DNA of 64,000 nt from Aquidulcibacter paucihalophilus (GCA_030285985.1 CP127384.1:1538501-1602500); one strand, 5' to 3'; positions 8,945-18,329 are shown, counted from the first letter of the stretch. The notes: generated by a model from the letters alone, not told the origin. Numbers and translations: made by a program.

Positions 8945-8968
8945 CCCCTTTCGCTATCGCAAAAGGGG
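8945..8968 (+). promoter_or_regulatory. Hairpin that would sequester the ribosome-binding site of the next gene
   Basis: CCCCTTT at 8945-8951 pairs with AAAGGGG at 8962-8968; the loop can add two inner G-C pairs. The right arm is the Shine-Dalgarno sequence for the ATG at 8975. This could be an RNA thermometer or translational control element, or chance. Confidence 0.4.
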
Positions 8969-8974
8969 AGCAGC

Positions 8975-10324
8975 ATGATGATCACAAGAATGGTCGCTGT
9001 CGGCATGACGGCATGCCTACTCGCAACGCCAGCGACTGCGCGGGTCTCGTTGCAGCAAGCAGACGCTAACGATCAGACCGCGCCTGAGCAGACGGTGTCC
9101 TCCCGCGGTTTTCGCTACGCCCTACCTGCGACGGTTGCGAAAGTTCGTCTCGACCTGCTGTTGGTATCGTGCTCGTCAGGTCCACGAGCAGTCCCAACCG
9201 TGACCATCACACCAGTCGGAGCCAGTTCGCCGGTCGACTTCGCCTTTGACACGCCGCCGAGCCGATGGTTCTCGCGCCGAAATGTAGACGTCGCGCTGCA
9301 TGAGAACGGTACGATCAAGTCGATCAATGCAGGCGCGACCGATCGAACGCTCGACATTGCTGTCTCAGCTCTCAAAGTGGTCATCAGCCTTTCGTCTCTC
9401 AAGTTCAACCCGACGAACAAGGACAAGGCTGATCAGGAGGCGGCGGCGACAGCCCCGGCCGGGGCGGCGACCTGCAATGGCGACACTGTTGAAGCACTAC
9501 GCCGCGTCGAAGTGCTTAGACGCAGAATTGAAGCTCACCGAGCTGATCTGCTCTCAGAAGCACCAAGCTTGCCGGCCAAGGAACTCCAGGAGCGGATCAC
9601 ATTTCTAGCGGCAGAGCTTGTTCGAATTCGAACCGACCATCTCTCGCTAGCGCTCGAGCAAAACATCCAGTTCGACGGGCCGATCGGCACGTTGCGTTGG
9701 GGCGGCAATCCGGCGCTCTCCAAGTGGATCACAGGTACGGTCGGGACCAGTGACAATCTGTTCGCGCTGCACTGGGAAGCCGCGAGCCAGTCTCCGAATG
9801 GCCCGACAATCACCGCAGCTTCTGATCTCAGTGCGCTCGCAAGCAGTTGCAGGACTGACTGTTTGGTTCTTCCGACCCCACATCCGGTGACGCTGACGAT
9901 CTCGTCAAATGCGGATCAGGGACTGGTCAATGCGCAGGGGCTCGCGTTGGCAAGTCCGCGTTTGGCTTTCGCAGCAATGCCCTTAGCGCAGTGGGGCGAG
10001 TGGAGAACCTTGAGGCTCGCGCCGAGATTTGGTGAGCAGTTGACGTCAGGTGCAAGCTTCGACGCGTTCGGTCGCCAGCTCACTTTCGCCGCGACTTCCG
10101 AGGCCCGCGCGCAAGCGTTCGCGACGGCAGCGCAAACGGCTGTGACAGACTATTCGGCGTGGCGAACTGCGGAGCAGGCGAGCGAGATCAATGATCTCAG
10201 GGCTGAAACTGCCGAGCTACAGGCACGGCAGTTGCGCAACCAGCTGCGGTATTGCGAAGCGGTGATCGCAGCCGGCGGATTTGTCTGTCCGACCGCGCCT
10301 ACCGCGCCGCCTGCGGTGCCCTGA
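8975..10324 (+). CDS. Secreted protein of unknown function with a C-terminal coiled coil
   Basis: About 449 aa. ATG 8975 (or 8978) has an AAGGGGAG ribosome site and a clean signal peptide (VAVGMTACLLATPATA). Residues 40-150 are beta-rich (RYALPATVAKVRLDLLLVSC; ALHENGTIKSINAG), and residues 170-230 are helical with heptad character (VEVLRRRIEAHRADLL). Residues 235-370 are again beta-rich. Residues 390-435 form a coiled coil (EINDLRAETAELQARQLRNQ), then a short Pro/Thr/Ala tail. Several paired cysteines suggest disulfides in the periplasm. No family recognised. It lies alone between repeat copies 4 and 5, and its stop is only 17 bp before copy 5. Confidence 0.65.
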   Translation: MMITRMVAVGMTACLLATPATARVSLQQADANDQTAPEQTVSSRGFRYALPATVAKVRLDLLLVSCSSGPRAVPTVTITPVGASSPVDFAFDTPPSRWFSRRNVDVALHENGTIKSINAGATDRTLDIAVSALKVVISLSSLKFNPTNKDKADQEAAATAPAGAATCNGDTVEALRRVEVLRRRIEAHRADLLSEAPSLPAKELQERITFLAAELVRIRTDHLSLALEQNIQFDGPIGTLRWGGNPALSKWITGTVGTSDNLFALHWEAASQSPNGPTITAASDLSALASSCRTDCLVLPTPHPVTLTISSNADQGLVNAQGLALASPRLAFAAMPLAQWGEWRTLRLAPRFGEQLTSGASFDAFGRQLTFAATSEARAQAFATAAQTAVTDYSAWRTAEQASEINDLRAETAELQARQLRNQLRYCEAVIAAGGFVCPTAPTAPPAVP

Positions 10325-10341
10325 GAGACGGTTAGGCGAGA

Positions 10342-10370
10342 CTGAGGGTAGATCGAGACAAACGCACTCT
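10342..10370 (+). repeat. 29-bp island repeat, copy 5
   Basis: Left arm CTGAGGGTA, centre GATCGAGACAAA, right part CGCACTCT. It begins 17 bp after the preceding stop codon. Confidence 0.75.
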
Positions 10371-11814
10371 GCCGAACCCGTCAGCTCGCATATACGGCGA
10401 GGTCGGTCGCTCGATGTGACCGCCGCCTGAACCATTTGGCGAAGCTGACCCTCGGGGAGCCCATCGGCGAGAATGGCTTCGAGGCGACCGCGAAACTCGC
10501 TGAAGGCTTCAGAGCCGATGAACTCGCGGGCCTCGACGACCTTTGTCGCATGATGGGCATTTAGGGCGTTGTGAGGGCGGCGGTGTTGATCTCCGTCATT
10601 ATGTATTTATGAGATCGGAGTGCCCAGACCCTGACCGGCCCGAACCTTGAAGGTCGTTTCGAGGGCAAACCGGTCGCCCATTTTGCTGACACGTTGGACC
10701 TCGCCTCCAGCGGACGACTGGGGTCGAGGTAGTTCGAAACATACTTGATATTGTTGGTCCCGTGACGGAGCGCGGGGAGGAATGCAGCCGTCGGCTATTC
10801 AGGATGGCGGTCGCCTCACGGTAGCGTGTTTGCGACGTAGCAGAACGGACCACCCGTTCACCGCAACGTTACCGCAATAATATTCCCGTCTGTCGCTGAC
10901 AATTAAGCCAATGCGGGCAAACAATTGCGCTCAATCTTTGGGCAAAATATACCATATTTCCCGCCTCAAGGGAATTAGATCACGAAACGCATAGGGCGGA
11001 GCCTTGGCTGTGGCGAGATTTATGTCATGGTGAAGACGGGGACATCCCCACGTTCAAAATGGAGGGTATCGTGATTACGCGTAACGAGCCCCCGCTGACA
11101 CGGAGCATCCCCTAACTGCGGGGACTAACTCCACTACTTTATTCCATATAGGTGAATTCTAATGAACGTCCATCTGACGGCGCTTTTCTGCGCCCAAATT
11201 CTCAACCTTCATCTGTGCCACGGCGCGTCTAATCTCGCGTTCTCGCCCGGAAAACTTCATAGGTGTCGCTATGACTAATCCTCCCTTCAGTATTCCGCTA
11301 ACGAGAACCTCGCTGGCGGCATGGTTCGTTTTGGGCCTGATAAGCGCCTTCCTGCAACGGGGCGCGCCTTTCCCAGCGGAGACGCCCCCGCGTCCTCCAG
11401 ACCCTCCCAAGATGGTGGTGGTCCCGGCAACCGCTCCACCAAAGCCCGACTTCGATCACGGCGATAAGGTCGCCACAGATGATTTCTCGAAGCCGCGCGC
11501 ACAGATCGGAGGGAAGCCTACCTGAGAACATTCCTCCCCCGCGTGGCAAGCGCGTCATTTCATCCGCTTGGCCTGTTGAAGCGTAGCGATGTTTGCCTGG
11601 GCGATCTCATGGCGAATGTCGTCACGCATCACGGCGCCGGCCTGGTTAGCCCAGGCATCGTCAAGCCGTCAGATTACGATGGGGTCGTCTGGGTTCCGTT
11701 CGATGAATAGAAAGGTTGGCAGCGGAGGCTTGTGAATGAGCTGCACGCCGCCGAGGACCCCGGGAATCCATATTGGTGGCAGCAGCGAACGTACCATCCG
11801 ACGTGCTAGCTGCG
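10371..11814. other. 1.4-kb module without a convincing gene, partly AT-rich, with decayed coding fragments
   Basis: No long ORF on either strand. At about 10382-10564 (+) an open frame without start codon ends in a plausible C-terminus (KLTLGEPIGENGFEATAKL, then LDDLCRMMGI and stop), suggesting the remnant of a gene. The stretch around 10860-11000 is AT-rich compared with its surroundings (AATAATATT; AAAATATACC). Just before copy 6 a minus-strand frame (11669-11797) encodes about 42 residues resembling a gene's tail. The module is bounded by repeat copies 5 and 6. Confidence 0.5.
11271..11525 (+). CDS. Possible small membrane protein with a proline-rich tail
   Basis: 84 aa. A single hydrophobic segment (AAWFVLGLISAFL) is followed by a Pro-rich stretch (PAETPPRPPDPPK) and a charged C-terminus. 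AGGTG lies seven bases before the ATG. Overlapping minus-strand frames of similar length exist, and it lies in an otherwise decayed module, so it may not be a real gene. Confidence 0.25.
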   Translation: MTNPPFSIPLTRTSLAAWFVLGLISAFLQRGAPFPAETPPRPPDPPKMVVVPATAPPKPDFDHGDKVATDDFSKPRAQIGGKPT

Positions 11815-11843
11815 CTGAGGGTACATCCGGAAAAGTGCACTGA
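11815..11843 (+). repeat. 29-bp island repeat, copy 6
   Basis: Left arm CTGAGGGTA, centre CATCCGGAAAA, right arm GTGCACTGA. It lies 60 bp upstream of hsdM, so it may overlap the promoter region of the restriction operon. Confidence 0.85.
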
Positions 11844-11903
11844 CAGTTTCGTTGCTCCGGTCTCAACCGGCAGTTAGAACCATGCCTCAGTTGGGGAGTG
11901 CCT

Positions 11904-13397
11904 ATGGCGCGCGCGGCCAAGACGAAAGCGAACGGCCGGGGTGGCGGGTTCGATCAGACGTTCAACGCCATCGACAAAGTGCTGCGCAACGAGGCGGGGC
12001 AGACGACGGAGCTCGACTATACCGAGCAGACGTCTTGGATGCTGTTCCTGAAATATCTGGACGATCTGGAGCGCCAGCGCGAGGACGAGGCCGGGCTGAA
12101 GGGCGAGGCCTATGCGCCGATCATCGACGATGAACATCGCTGGGGCGTGTGGGCTGCTCCGAAGACGGCGGACGGCGCATTTGACCATGACAAGGCGCTG
12201 ACCGGCCCGGACCTGATCGCCTATGTGAACACCGAACTGTGGCCGTATCTGAGGGGCTTCCGCACCCGGGCCGCCGGGCCGGACACCGTTGAGTACAAGA
12301 TCGGTGAGGTGTTCGCCGAGATTCAGCCGAAGTTCCAGTCGGGCTATTCGCTGCGCGACGCGCTGGAACTGATCGACGGACTGAGCTTCGGATCGCAGGC
12401 CGAGAAGCATGAGCTGTCGTCGCTGTACGAAGACAAGATCAAGCGGATGGGCAACGCCGGGCGGAACGGCGGCGAATACTACACGCCCCGGCCGTTGATC
12501 CGGGCGATGATCCAGGTGGTGAAGCCGCGGGTCGGCGAGCGCATCTATGACGGCGCGTGCGGCTCGGCCGGCTTCCTGTGCGAAGCCTATCAGCACATGC
12601 TGCCGCTGGCCCAGAGCACGGCGGACCGCGAGACGCTTCAGCGGCGGACCTTCTACGGCAAGGAGAAGAAGAGCCTCGCCTACGTCATCGCCATCATGAA
12701 CATGATCCTGCACGGGATCGACACGCCCAACATCCTGCACGCCAACACCCTGTCCGAGAACGTCCTCGATATTCAGGAGAAGAACCGGTTCGACGTAGTG
12801 TTGGCCAATCCGCCGTTCGGCGGCGGCGAGCGGCCGGAGGTGCAGCAGAACTTCCCGATCCGTTCTGGCGAGACGGCCTATCTGTTCCTGCAGCATTTCA
12901 TGCGCTCGCTGCGCGCCGGCGGGCGGGCGGCCATCGTCATCAAGAACACCTTCCTGTCGAACACGGACCAGGCGGCGACGGCGCTGCGGAAGGAGCTGCT
13001 GGAAACGTGCGATCTCCATACGGTGCTGGACATGCCTCAGGGCACCTTTCAAGGGGCGGGTGTGAAGACGGTTGTTCTTTTCTTCGAAAAGGGACGGCCG
13101 ACGCAGCGCACTTGGTTCTACCAGCTCGATCCGGGGCGCAATCTCGGAAAGACCAACGCGCTGAACGATGCCGACGTGGTGGAGTTCGTGGCATTGCAAG
13201 CGGGATCCGAGGCCGGGCCCAAGAGCTGGACGATCGCGGCGACCGAGGTTGATCCCGAGACTTGGGACCTGTCGGTTAAAAACCCCAACGCGCCAACGGC
13301 GGCGGAACTGCGGTCGCCGGGTGAGATCCTGGACGCGATAGCGGCGTTGGACGCCGAAAGCGCGCGCGTACTTGAGCGCGTGAGGGCCTTGTTGTGA
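11904..13397 (+). CDS. hsdM: Type I restriction-modification system, N6-adenine methyltransferase subunit HsdM
   Basis: Methylates adenine at the sequence chosen by HsdS, protecting host DNA, and is also part of the restriction complex. Residues 1-150 match the helical HsdM N-terminal domain (FNAIDKVLRNEAGQTTELDY). YYTPRPLIRAM precedes the SAM motif I (YDGACGSAGF, about residue 215), and the catalytic motif IV is NPPFGG (about 302). Length 497 aa is normal. ATG 11904 has GGGGAG five bases upstream and is preferred over the GTG at 11898. It overlaps hsdS by one base (TGATG). GC and codon use are high, closer to the core genome than to the neighbouring island genes. Confidence 0.95.
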   Translation: MARAAKTKANGRGGGFDQTFNAIDKVLRNEAGQTTELDYTEQTSWMLFLKYLDDLERQREDEAGLKGEAYAPIIDDEHRWGVWAAPKTADGAFDHDKALTGPDLIAYVNTELWPYLRGFRTRAAGPDTVEYKIGEVFAEIQPKFQSGYSLRDALELIDGLSFGSQAEKHELSSLYEDKIKRMGNAGRNGGEYYTPRPLIRAMIQVVKPRVGERIYDGACGSAGFLCEAYQHMLPLAQSTADRETLQRRTFYGKEKKSLAYVIAIMNMILHGIDTPNILHANTLSENVLDIQEKNRFDVVLANPPFGGGERPEVQQNFPIRSGETAYLFLQHFMRSLRAGGRAAIVIKNTFLSNTDQAATALRKELLETCDLHTVLDMPQGTFQGAGVKTVVLFFEKGRPTQRTWFYQLDPGRNLGKTNALNDADVVEFVALQAGSEAGPKSWTIAATEVDPETWDLSVKNPNAPTAAELRSPGEILDAIAALDAESARVLERVRALL

Positions 13398-14617
13398 TGC
13401 CGCTCCCGGCGCTTATTCCACTGGGTGATCTTGTCAGCGTGCGTGGCGGAGGCACGCCGGACACCAAGATAGACAGTTATTGGCGTGGAGACATTCCTTG
13501 GGTTTCCCCGAAGGACATGAAGTCAGATGACGTCGGCTCTTCGCAAGATAATGTCACGCCGGAGGCACTGGCAAACAGCGCGGCTTCATTGATCCCGCAA
13601 GGCAGTATTCTGGTTGTGGTCCGATCGGGAATTCTCGCCCGCACGGTGCCTGTGGCGAGAACCACCAGACCGTTGGCCATCAACCAAGACATCAAAGCGC
13701 TCGTACCAAGCGGACGGCTGGACACCCGATATCTCCACTATTTTTTGAAGGCTTCTGAAAGCCTGCTTCTTGAGCGGGTATCAAAGGGTGCGACGGTTCA
13801 CCGTCTGAGCACAGACGACCTGCGCAAACTACTCATCCCGCTCACATCTCTCGCCGAGCAGAAGCGCATCGTCGCCGATCTGGACGAGGCATTTAGGGGC
13901 ATCGACGCGATCATAGCGGTGGTCGAGGCTCAGCTCGAACAAGATCGAGAGCTAAGACTGGCTACTCTCACCGACTCACTCCCGAGATTGGGGAGCGTTG
14001 TGACACTCGCTGAACAAGTCGAAATGTTGGTCGGCTTTGCTTTCAAGAGCAGCGATTACGTAAACGACCCTAACTCCGTCCGGCTATTACGCGGCGATAA
14101 CGTTATACCCGGCGCTATCCGTTGGGCTGATGCAAAGGCTCTCTCGAAGGATGTCGCTTCCGAATTTGGTCGCTATCAGCTCGCTGTCGACGATGTGGTC
14201 GTCGCCATGGACCGACCTTGGATCAAGGCAGGCCTGAAGCAAGCAAGACTGACTGAGAAGGACGTACCGAGCCTTTTGGTGCAGCGAGTGGCGAGGTTGC
14301 GTTGCAGACCAAGCCTCAAGGTCGGCTATCTACAACATCTGATTGCGAGCCCACTATTCGAGAGGCACGTTCTAGATCACGCGGCCGGAAGCGGGGTTCC
14401 TCACATTAGCGGAGGTCAGTTGGGGGCGTTCTCGTTCACACTGCCGGCGATCGAAGATCAAGCGGCCATCGTCGACCGATTGGACGCGTTGCAGGTTTCA
14501 TATTCGGCCTTAGCTAGAATCCGGCTTCAGAAGCTTGCTGCCCTTGCCGAACTCAAGCAATCCCTCCTAGCCCGCGCCTTCACCGGCAAACTAACAAGCG
14601 AGCCGCTCGCCGCATGA
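13397..14617 (+). CDS. hsdS: Type I restriction-modification specificity subunit HsdS
   Basis: Recognises the bipartite DNA target for both methylation and cleavage. About 406 aa with two target-recognition domains: the first near residues 5-150 (LGDLVSVRGGGTPD; GDIPWVSPKDM), the second near 195-360 (MLVGFAFKSSDYV; RLLRGDNVIPG). Each is followed by a conserved helical spacer (LAEQKRIVADLDEAF; IEDQAAIVDRLDAL). It ends in LKQSLLARAFTGKL, a typical HsdS terminus. ATG 13397 overlaps the hsdM stop; its own stop overlaps the hsdR start (ATGA). Base composition is visibly less GC-rich than hsdM and hsdR, consistent with specificity-gene exchange. The target sequence cannot be predicted. Confidence 0.93.
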   Translation: MPLPALIPLGDLVSVRGGGTPDTKIDSYWRGDIPWVSPKDMKSDDVGSSQDNVTPEALANSAASLIPQGSILVVVRSGILARTVPVARTTRPLAINQDIKALVPSGRLDTRYLHYFLKASESLLLERVSKGATVHRLSTDDLRKLLIPLTSLAEQKRIVADLDEAFRGIDAIIAVVEAQLEQDRELRLATLTDSLPRLGSVVTLAEQVEMLVGFAFKSSDYVNDPNSVRLLRGDNVIPGAIRWADAKALSKDVASEFGRYQLAVDDVVVAMDRPWIKAGLKQARLTEKDVPSLLVQRVARLRCRPSLKVGYLQHLIASPLFERHVLDHAAGSGVPHISGGQLGAFSFTLPAIEDQAAIVDRLDALQVSYSALARIRLQKLAALAELKQSLLARAFTGKLTSEPLAA

Positions 14618-16920
14618 ACGAATCCGAGACGCGCGCCGACCTGATCGATCCCGCCCTGAAGGCGGCCGGTTGGGGCGTGGTCGAGGGCAGCAAGGTCAAT
14701 CGCGAGGTCATCTGTCCGGGGCGCATTCTCGGCGCCGGGCAGCGGGGCGAGGCGACGACGGCGGACTATGTGCTGAGCTATCGCGGGCGCAAGCTGGCGG
14801 CGGTAGAAGCCAAGGCCGCCGGCAAGGGCGTCACAGCCGGGCTCGGGCAGGCGAAGATCTACGCCGGCAAGCTAAAGACCCGCTGGGCCTTCTCGACCGA
14901 CGGGACCGGCCAGTATCAGGTCGATATGGAGACGGGAAATGAAGGGCCGGTTGCGGACTGGCCCACGCCCGAGGCCCTGTGGGCCGCGACCTTCGCCGAG
15001 GAGAATGCGTGGCGCGACCGGTTCGCGGCGGTCCCGACGGGGGGGCTGCAGTCAGCGCGCTACTATCAGGACAACGCCGTTCAGGCGGCGCTGGACGCCA
15101 TCGCGGAGGGCCGGAAGCGCATCCTGCTGACGCTGGCCACCGGGACGGGCAAGACCTTCATCGCCTTCCAGCTGGCGTGGAAGCTGTTCCATGCGCGGTG
15201 GAGCCTGACCGGGGAGCCGACGCGGCGGCCGCGCATCCTGTTCCTGGCCGACCGGAACATCTTGGCGGACCAGGCCTACAACGCCTTCTCGGCCTTTCCC
15301 GACGACGCGCTGGTGCGGATCAAGCCGGATGCGATCCGGAAGAAGGGCCGCGTGCCCAAGAATGGCAGCGTCTTCTTCACGATCTTCCAGACCTTCACCA
15401 GCGGCCAGACCGGCGCGGACGGTCGCGAGGAGGCGTATTTCGGCGACTATCCGCCCGACTTCTTCGACTTCATCATCATCGACGAATGCCACCGGGGCGG
15501 CGCCAACGCCGAGGGTGAGTGGCGGGAGATCCTGGAGTATTTCGCGCCGGCGGTTCAGCTGGGCCTGACGGCCACGCCGCTGAGGAAGGACGAGAACCGG
15601 GACACCTACGCCTATTTCGGCAAGCCGGTTTACACTTACTCGCTGCGCGAGGGGATCGAGGACGGGTTCCTGACGCCGTTCAAGGTGCGCCAGCACAAGA
15701 CGACGCTGGACGACTATGTGTGGACGCCGGACGATGAGGTGGTTCGCGGGGTCGCCGAGCAGGGCCGGGAGTACAAGTCGAAAGATTTCAACCGGACCAT
15801 TGAGATCGAGGCGCGCGAACGGTACCGGGTCGGCGTCTTCATGCGGGAGATCGGAGCGCGCGAGAAGGCGATCGTCTTCTGCGCCACCCAGGACCATGCG
15901 GCCAAGGTGCGCGACCTGATCAACCAGACGTCAGAGAGTACCGATCCCAACTACTGCGTCCGGGTGACCGCCGAGGACGGGGCCATCGGCGAGGCCTGGC
16001 TGAGGCAGTTTCAGGACAACGAGAAGACCATCCCGACCATCCTGACCACGTCGCAGAAGCTGTCGACCGGTGTGGATGCCCGCAACGTCCGGCACATCGT
16101 TCTGGTGCGGCCGGTGAACAGCATGATCGAGTTCAAACAGATCGTGGGGCGCGGGACGCGGCTTTTCGACGGCAAGGAGTATTTCACCATCCACGACTTC
16201 GAGGGGGCGTATCAGCACTTCCTCGATCCGGAGTGGGACGGTGAGCCGATGGAGCCGGTCGCAGCCCCGCCGAAGGGGCCGTTCGGGCCTCCTGACGAGC
16301 CGGAGGGGCCCGGCGAGCCGGGGGAACCGAAGGAGCGGCCGGAGAAGGTCGTCATCAAGCTGGCCGACGGCAAGGCGCGGACCATCCAGCACATCAGCGC
16401 GACCAGCTTCTGGGGGCCGGACGGGCGGCCACTGTCAGCAGCGGAGTTCATCCAGACCCTCTTCGGCAAGGCGCCGGAGCTGTTCCGCGACGAGGACGAG
16501 TTGCGCCGGCTGTGGGGCGCGCCGGAGACGCGGAAGGCGCTGCTGACATCCTTGGCGGAGGCCGGGTTCGGGCTGGAGCCTCTGAAGGAAATGGCGCGGA
16601 TCATCGACGCGCCCGACAGCGATGTGTTCGATGTGCTGGCCTATGTGGCCTTTGCCCTGCCGCCGCTCAGCCGGGCGGAGCGGGTGGAGACGCGCAAGGC
16701 CGCGGTTCTGGACGGGTATGACGCCGCGCTGACGGCCTTCCTCGACTTTGTGCTGGGCCAGTACGTGCAACAGGGCGTGGAAGAACTGGATCAGGACAAG
16801 CTGCCGCGTCTGCTGGAGCTTCGCTACGCCAGCGTCAGCGAGGGCGCGCGGAGCCTCGGCGGCGTGCCGAAGGTCCGCGAGGCGTTCCTAAAGTTTCAGA
16901 GCGGGCTTTTCACGCCGTAG
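14614..16920 (+). CDS. hsdR: Type I restriction-modification endonuclease/translocase subunit HsdR
   Basis: 768-aa motor-nuclease that translocates and cuts unmethylated DNA. The N-terminal PD-(D/E)xK nuclease region includes DYVLSYRGRKLAAVEAKA (catalytic E-x-K at about residue 68). The SF2 motor follows: Walker A ATGTGKT (about 177), DECH box (about 289), LGLTATP motif III, and QIVGRGTR motif VI. A Gly/Pro/Glu-rich linker (about 553-575) separates the motor from the helical C-terminal region that binds the methylase. HsdR, HsdM and HsdS form one operon with 1- to 4-base overlaps. The stop lies only 5 bp before repeat copy 7. Confidence 0.94.
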   Translation: MNESETRADLIDPALKAAGWGVVEGSKVNREVICPGRILGAGQRGEATTADYVLSYRGRKLAAVEAKAAGKGVTAGLGQAKIYAGKLKTRWAFSTDGTGQYQVDMETGNEGPVADWPTPEALWAATFAEENAWRDRFAAVPTGGLQSARYYQDNAVQAALDAIAEGRKRILLTLATGTGKTFIAFQLAWKLFHARWSLTGEPTRRPRILFLADRNILADQAYNAFSAFPDDALVRIKPDAIRKKGRVPKNGSVFFTIFQTFTSGQTGADGREEAYFGDYPPDFFDFIIIDECHRGGANAEGEWREILEYFAPAVQLGLTATPLRKDENRDTYAYFGKPVYTYSLREGIEDGFLTPFKVRQHKTTLDDYVWTPDDEVVRGVAEQGREYKSKDFNRTIEIEARERYRVGVFMREIGAREKAIVFCATQDHAAKVRDLINQTSESTDPNYCVRVTAEDGAIGEAWLRQFQDNEKTIPTILTTSQKLSTGVDARNVRHIVLVRPVNSMIEFKQIVGRGTRLFDGKEYFTIHDFEGAYQHFLDPEWDGEPMEPVAAPPKGPFGPPDEPEGPGEPGEPKERPEKVVIKLADGKARTIQHISATSFWGPDGRPLSAAEFIQTLFGKAPELFRDEDELRRLWGAPETRKALLTSLAEAGFGLEPLKEMARIIDAPDSDVFDVLAYVAFALPPLSRAERVETRKAAVLDGYDAALTAFLDFVLGQYVQQGVEELDQDKLPRLLELRYASVSEGARSLGGVPKVREAFLKFQSGLFTP

Positions 16921-16925
16921 CCGTT

Positions 16926-16954
16926 CTCAGTGCACATTGCGAAAAGTACCCTCA
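16926..16954 (+). repeat. 29-bp island repeat, copy 7
   Basis: Left arm CTCAGTGCA, centre CATTGCGAAAA, right part GTACCCTCA. It begins 5 bp after the hsdR stop. Confidence 0.85.
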
Positions 16955-16970
16955 AACCCAACGCCGGCCG

Positions 16971-16999
16971 CTAAGTGAACATTGCGAGAAGGTACTCTG
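16971..16999 (+). repeat. 29-bp island repeat, copy 8
   Basis: Left arm CTAAGTGAA, centre CATTGCGAGAA, right part GGTACTCTG. It starts 45 bp after the start of copy 7 in the same orientation, with only 16 bp between them and no gene. Confidence 0.8.
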
Positions 17000-17025
17000 C
17001 CGGGCGGGGGAGGCCGCCCGGCTAG

Positions 17026-17949
17026 CTACGATACAATTTCGAGATCGCGCAGGTTCGTCAGCGCGCGATTTTTCCTCCGAAGCGGGTTGATGCGCTGCGG
17101 ATAGTCGAAGTCTAGAGCGCTGAACTCGAGCCATCGTCCGTCTGCCGTCCGGCAAACCGCTACAACGCTGATTGGCTTCTCACCGCCGAAGGGCTCTCGG
17201 TAGCGCGTGACGAGGTCATCGAGCAGCGCGGACGCAGCCGCTTCGCCGGCTTTCAGCGCCTTCCGCATGGCCTCATTCAGCTTGGATGTGCCTTCCACGT
17301 ACTCTCTCACCAATGGTCGCCACTGGATCAATCCCTTCCGATCCGCCCGAGCGATGAGGACATCACGCAAAGAGGGGGGAAGCCCCCGAGCAGTGGCAAT
17401 CAGCTGAATGTCGAAGGCGGCGGAGTAGGAGTGCTGGCGGCGCGCCTTTGGACCTGTCTTACCGTCCGTCCAAGAACTGTTGAATCCCCAAGAGCTGATC
17501 GGGAGTGTCTGGTGAAGCGCTGCGTTGCGTAGCCATCGCATAGCTCTGAAACCTGGGAGTTCCGCCTCGAGGACAGCGCGTGCGTCGATGACCGGCTGGG
17601 GGTCAACACGCCATCCGCTGCGAGGCGCGGTTTTGAGCAGCCGGCCGGCATGGTCCGCATACATCTGGCCACTGGCCAGCAAGTTGACTAAGTGACGGTC
17701 GAGGTCGCGCCTGAGTTCCTCCCACTCATGCCGGTCCTGGTGGCGGCCGACGACGTTCGACACGGTGGCCGCGAGCGCACCTGTCTCGAAGCTCGTGTAG
17801 TTCAGGATGAAGACGTCATAGCTCTCCTCTAACGCCAGGCCCGCCATCAGCAGGTCTTTGGCGCGGCGCACCTCTTGATATTGCTCCGGCGACAGCGGCA
17901 GAACGTGATCGCAGCCAAGCCAGGTTGTAGCGACTACATGGTCGGTCAT
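17026..17949 (-). CDS. Protein of unknown function
   Basis: About 307 aa from the ATG at 17949 (17961 is also possible). The frame continues to 18255, but that stretch (ASGTGYRGSASPRPT) does not look like protein. The sequence is soluble and helical: LSPEQYQEVRRAKDLLMAGL, then a region with HEWEELRRDLDRHLVNLLAS and RAMRWLRNAALHQ, then a basic C-terminus (INPLRRKNRALTNL). The RNAALHQ pattern is vaguely like HEPN-type R-x4-6-H motifs, but this is too weak to call. The gene is alone on the minus strand and its stop lies 26 bp after repeat copy 8. Given its surroundings a defence role is possible but not shown. Confidence 0.6.
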   Translation of the reverse strand: MTDHVVATTWLGCDHVLPLSPEQYQEVRRAKDLLMAGLALEESYDVFILNYTSFETGALAATVSNVVGRHQDRHEWEELRRDLDRHLVNLLASGQMYADHAGRLLKTAPRSGWRVDPQPVIDARAVLEAELPGFRAMRWLRNAALHQTLPISSWGFNSSWTDGKTGPKARRQHSYSAAFDIQLIATARGLPPSLRDVLIARADRKGLIQWRPLVREYVEGTSKLNEAMRKALKAGEAAASALLDDLVTRYREPFGGEKPISVVAVCRTADGRWLEFSALDFDYPQRINPLRRKNRALTNLRDLEIVS

Positions 17950-18329
17950 CGCAGCTCTCATCGCAGGCAGAGTTGGCCTCGGCGAGGCCGAGCCTCGGTA
18001 GCCTGTGCCTGACGCTACAGCGATGTGATCGATTCGAGGTAGCCAGCCCCTGATAGTGGCCCCTGAGCGAGTGGTCGGGAGGGGAGGGCTTCTGCCCCCG
18101 AAGCCGACGTTCTGACTGCCGGCTAAGGGTGGCAAGCGGACGTTAGGCATTATCAATGGGCAGGCAAAGCCCTCCGGCGAGCTGTCGAATTGGCGGCACG
18201 GGTTGGTAGATCTGGCTGCGACAGCTACGCTAGGTGCCACGGCAAGTGCCGGCATTCATTCTGGGCTGACAGAGCCGTACTGTTCGCTGGGCGGTCATCC
18301 GGTCGAAAAGCCGAAATCGAGAGGCCGTC
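17950..18329. other. Divergent intergenic region, no gene seen
   Basis: Separates the minus-strand unknown gene from the plus-strand secreted protein and should contain both promoters. The only open frame is the unlikely N-terminal extension of the minus gene. No copy of the 29-bp repeat is present here. Confidence 0.5.

Noticed and set aside
17950..18255. N-terminal extension of the 307-aa minus-strand gene
   Set aside because: The composition is atypical and a better start exists at 17949.
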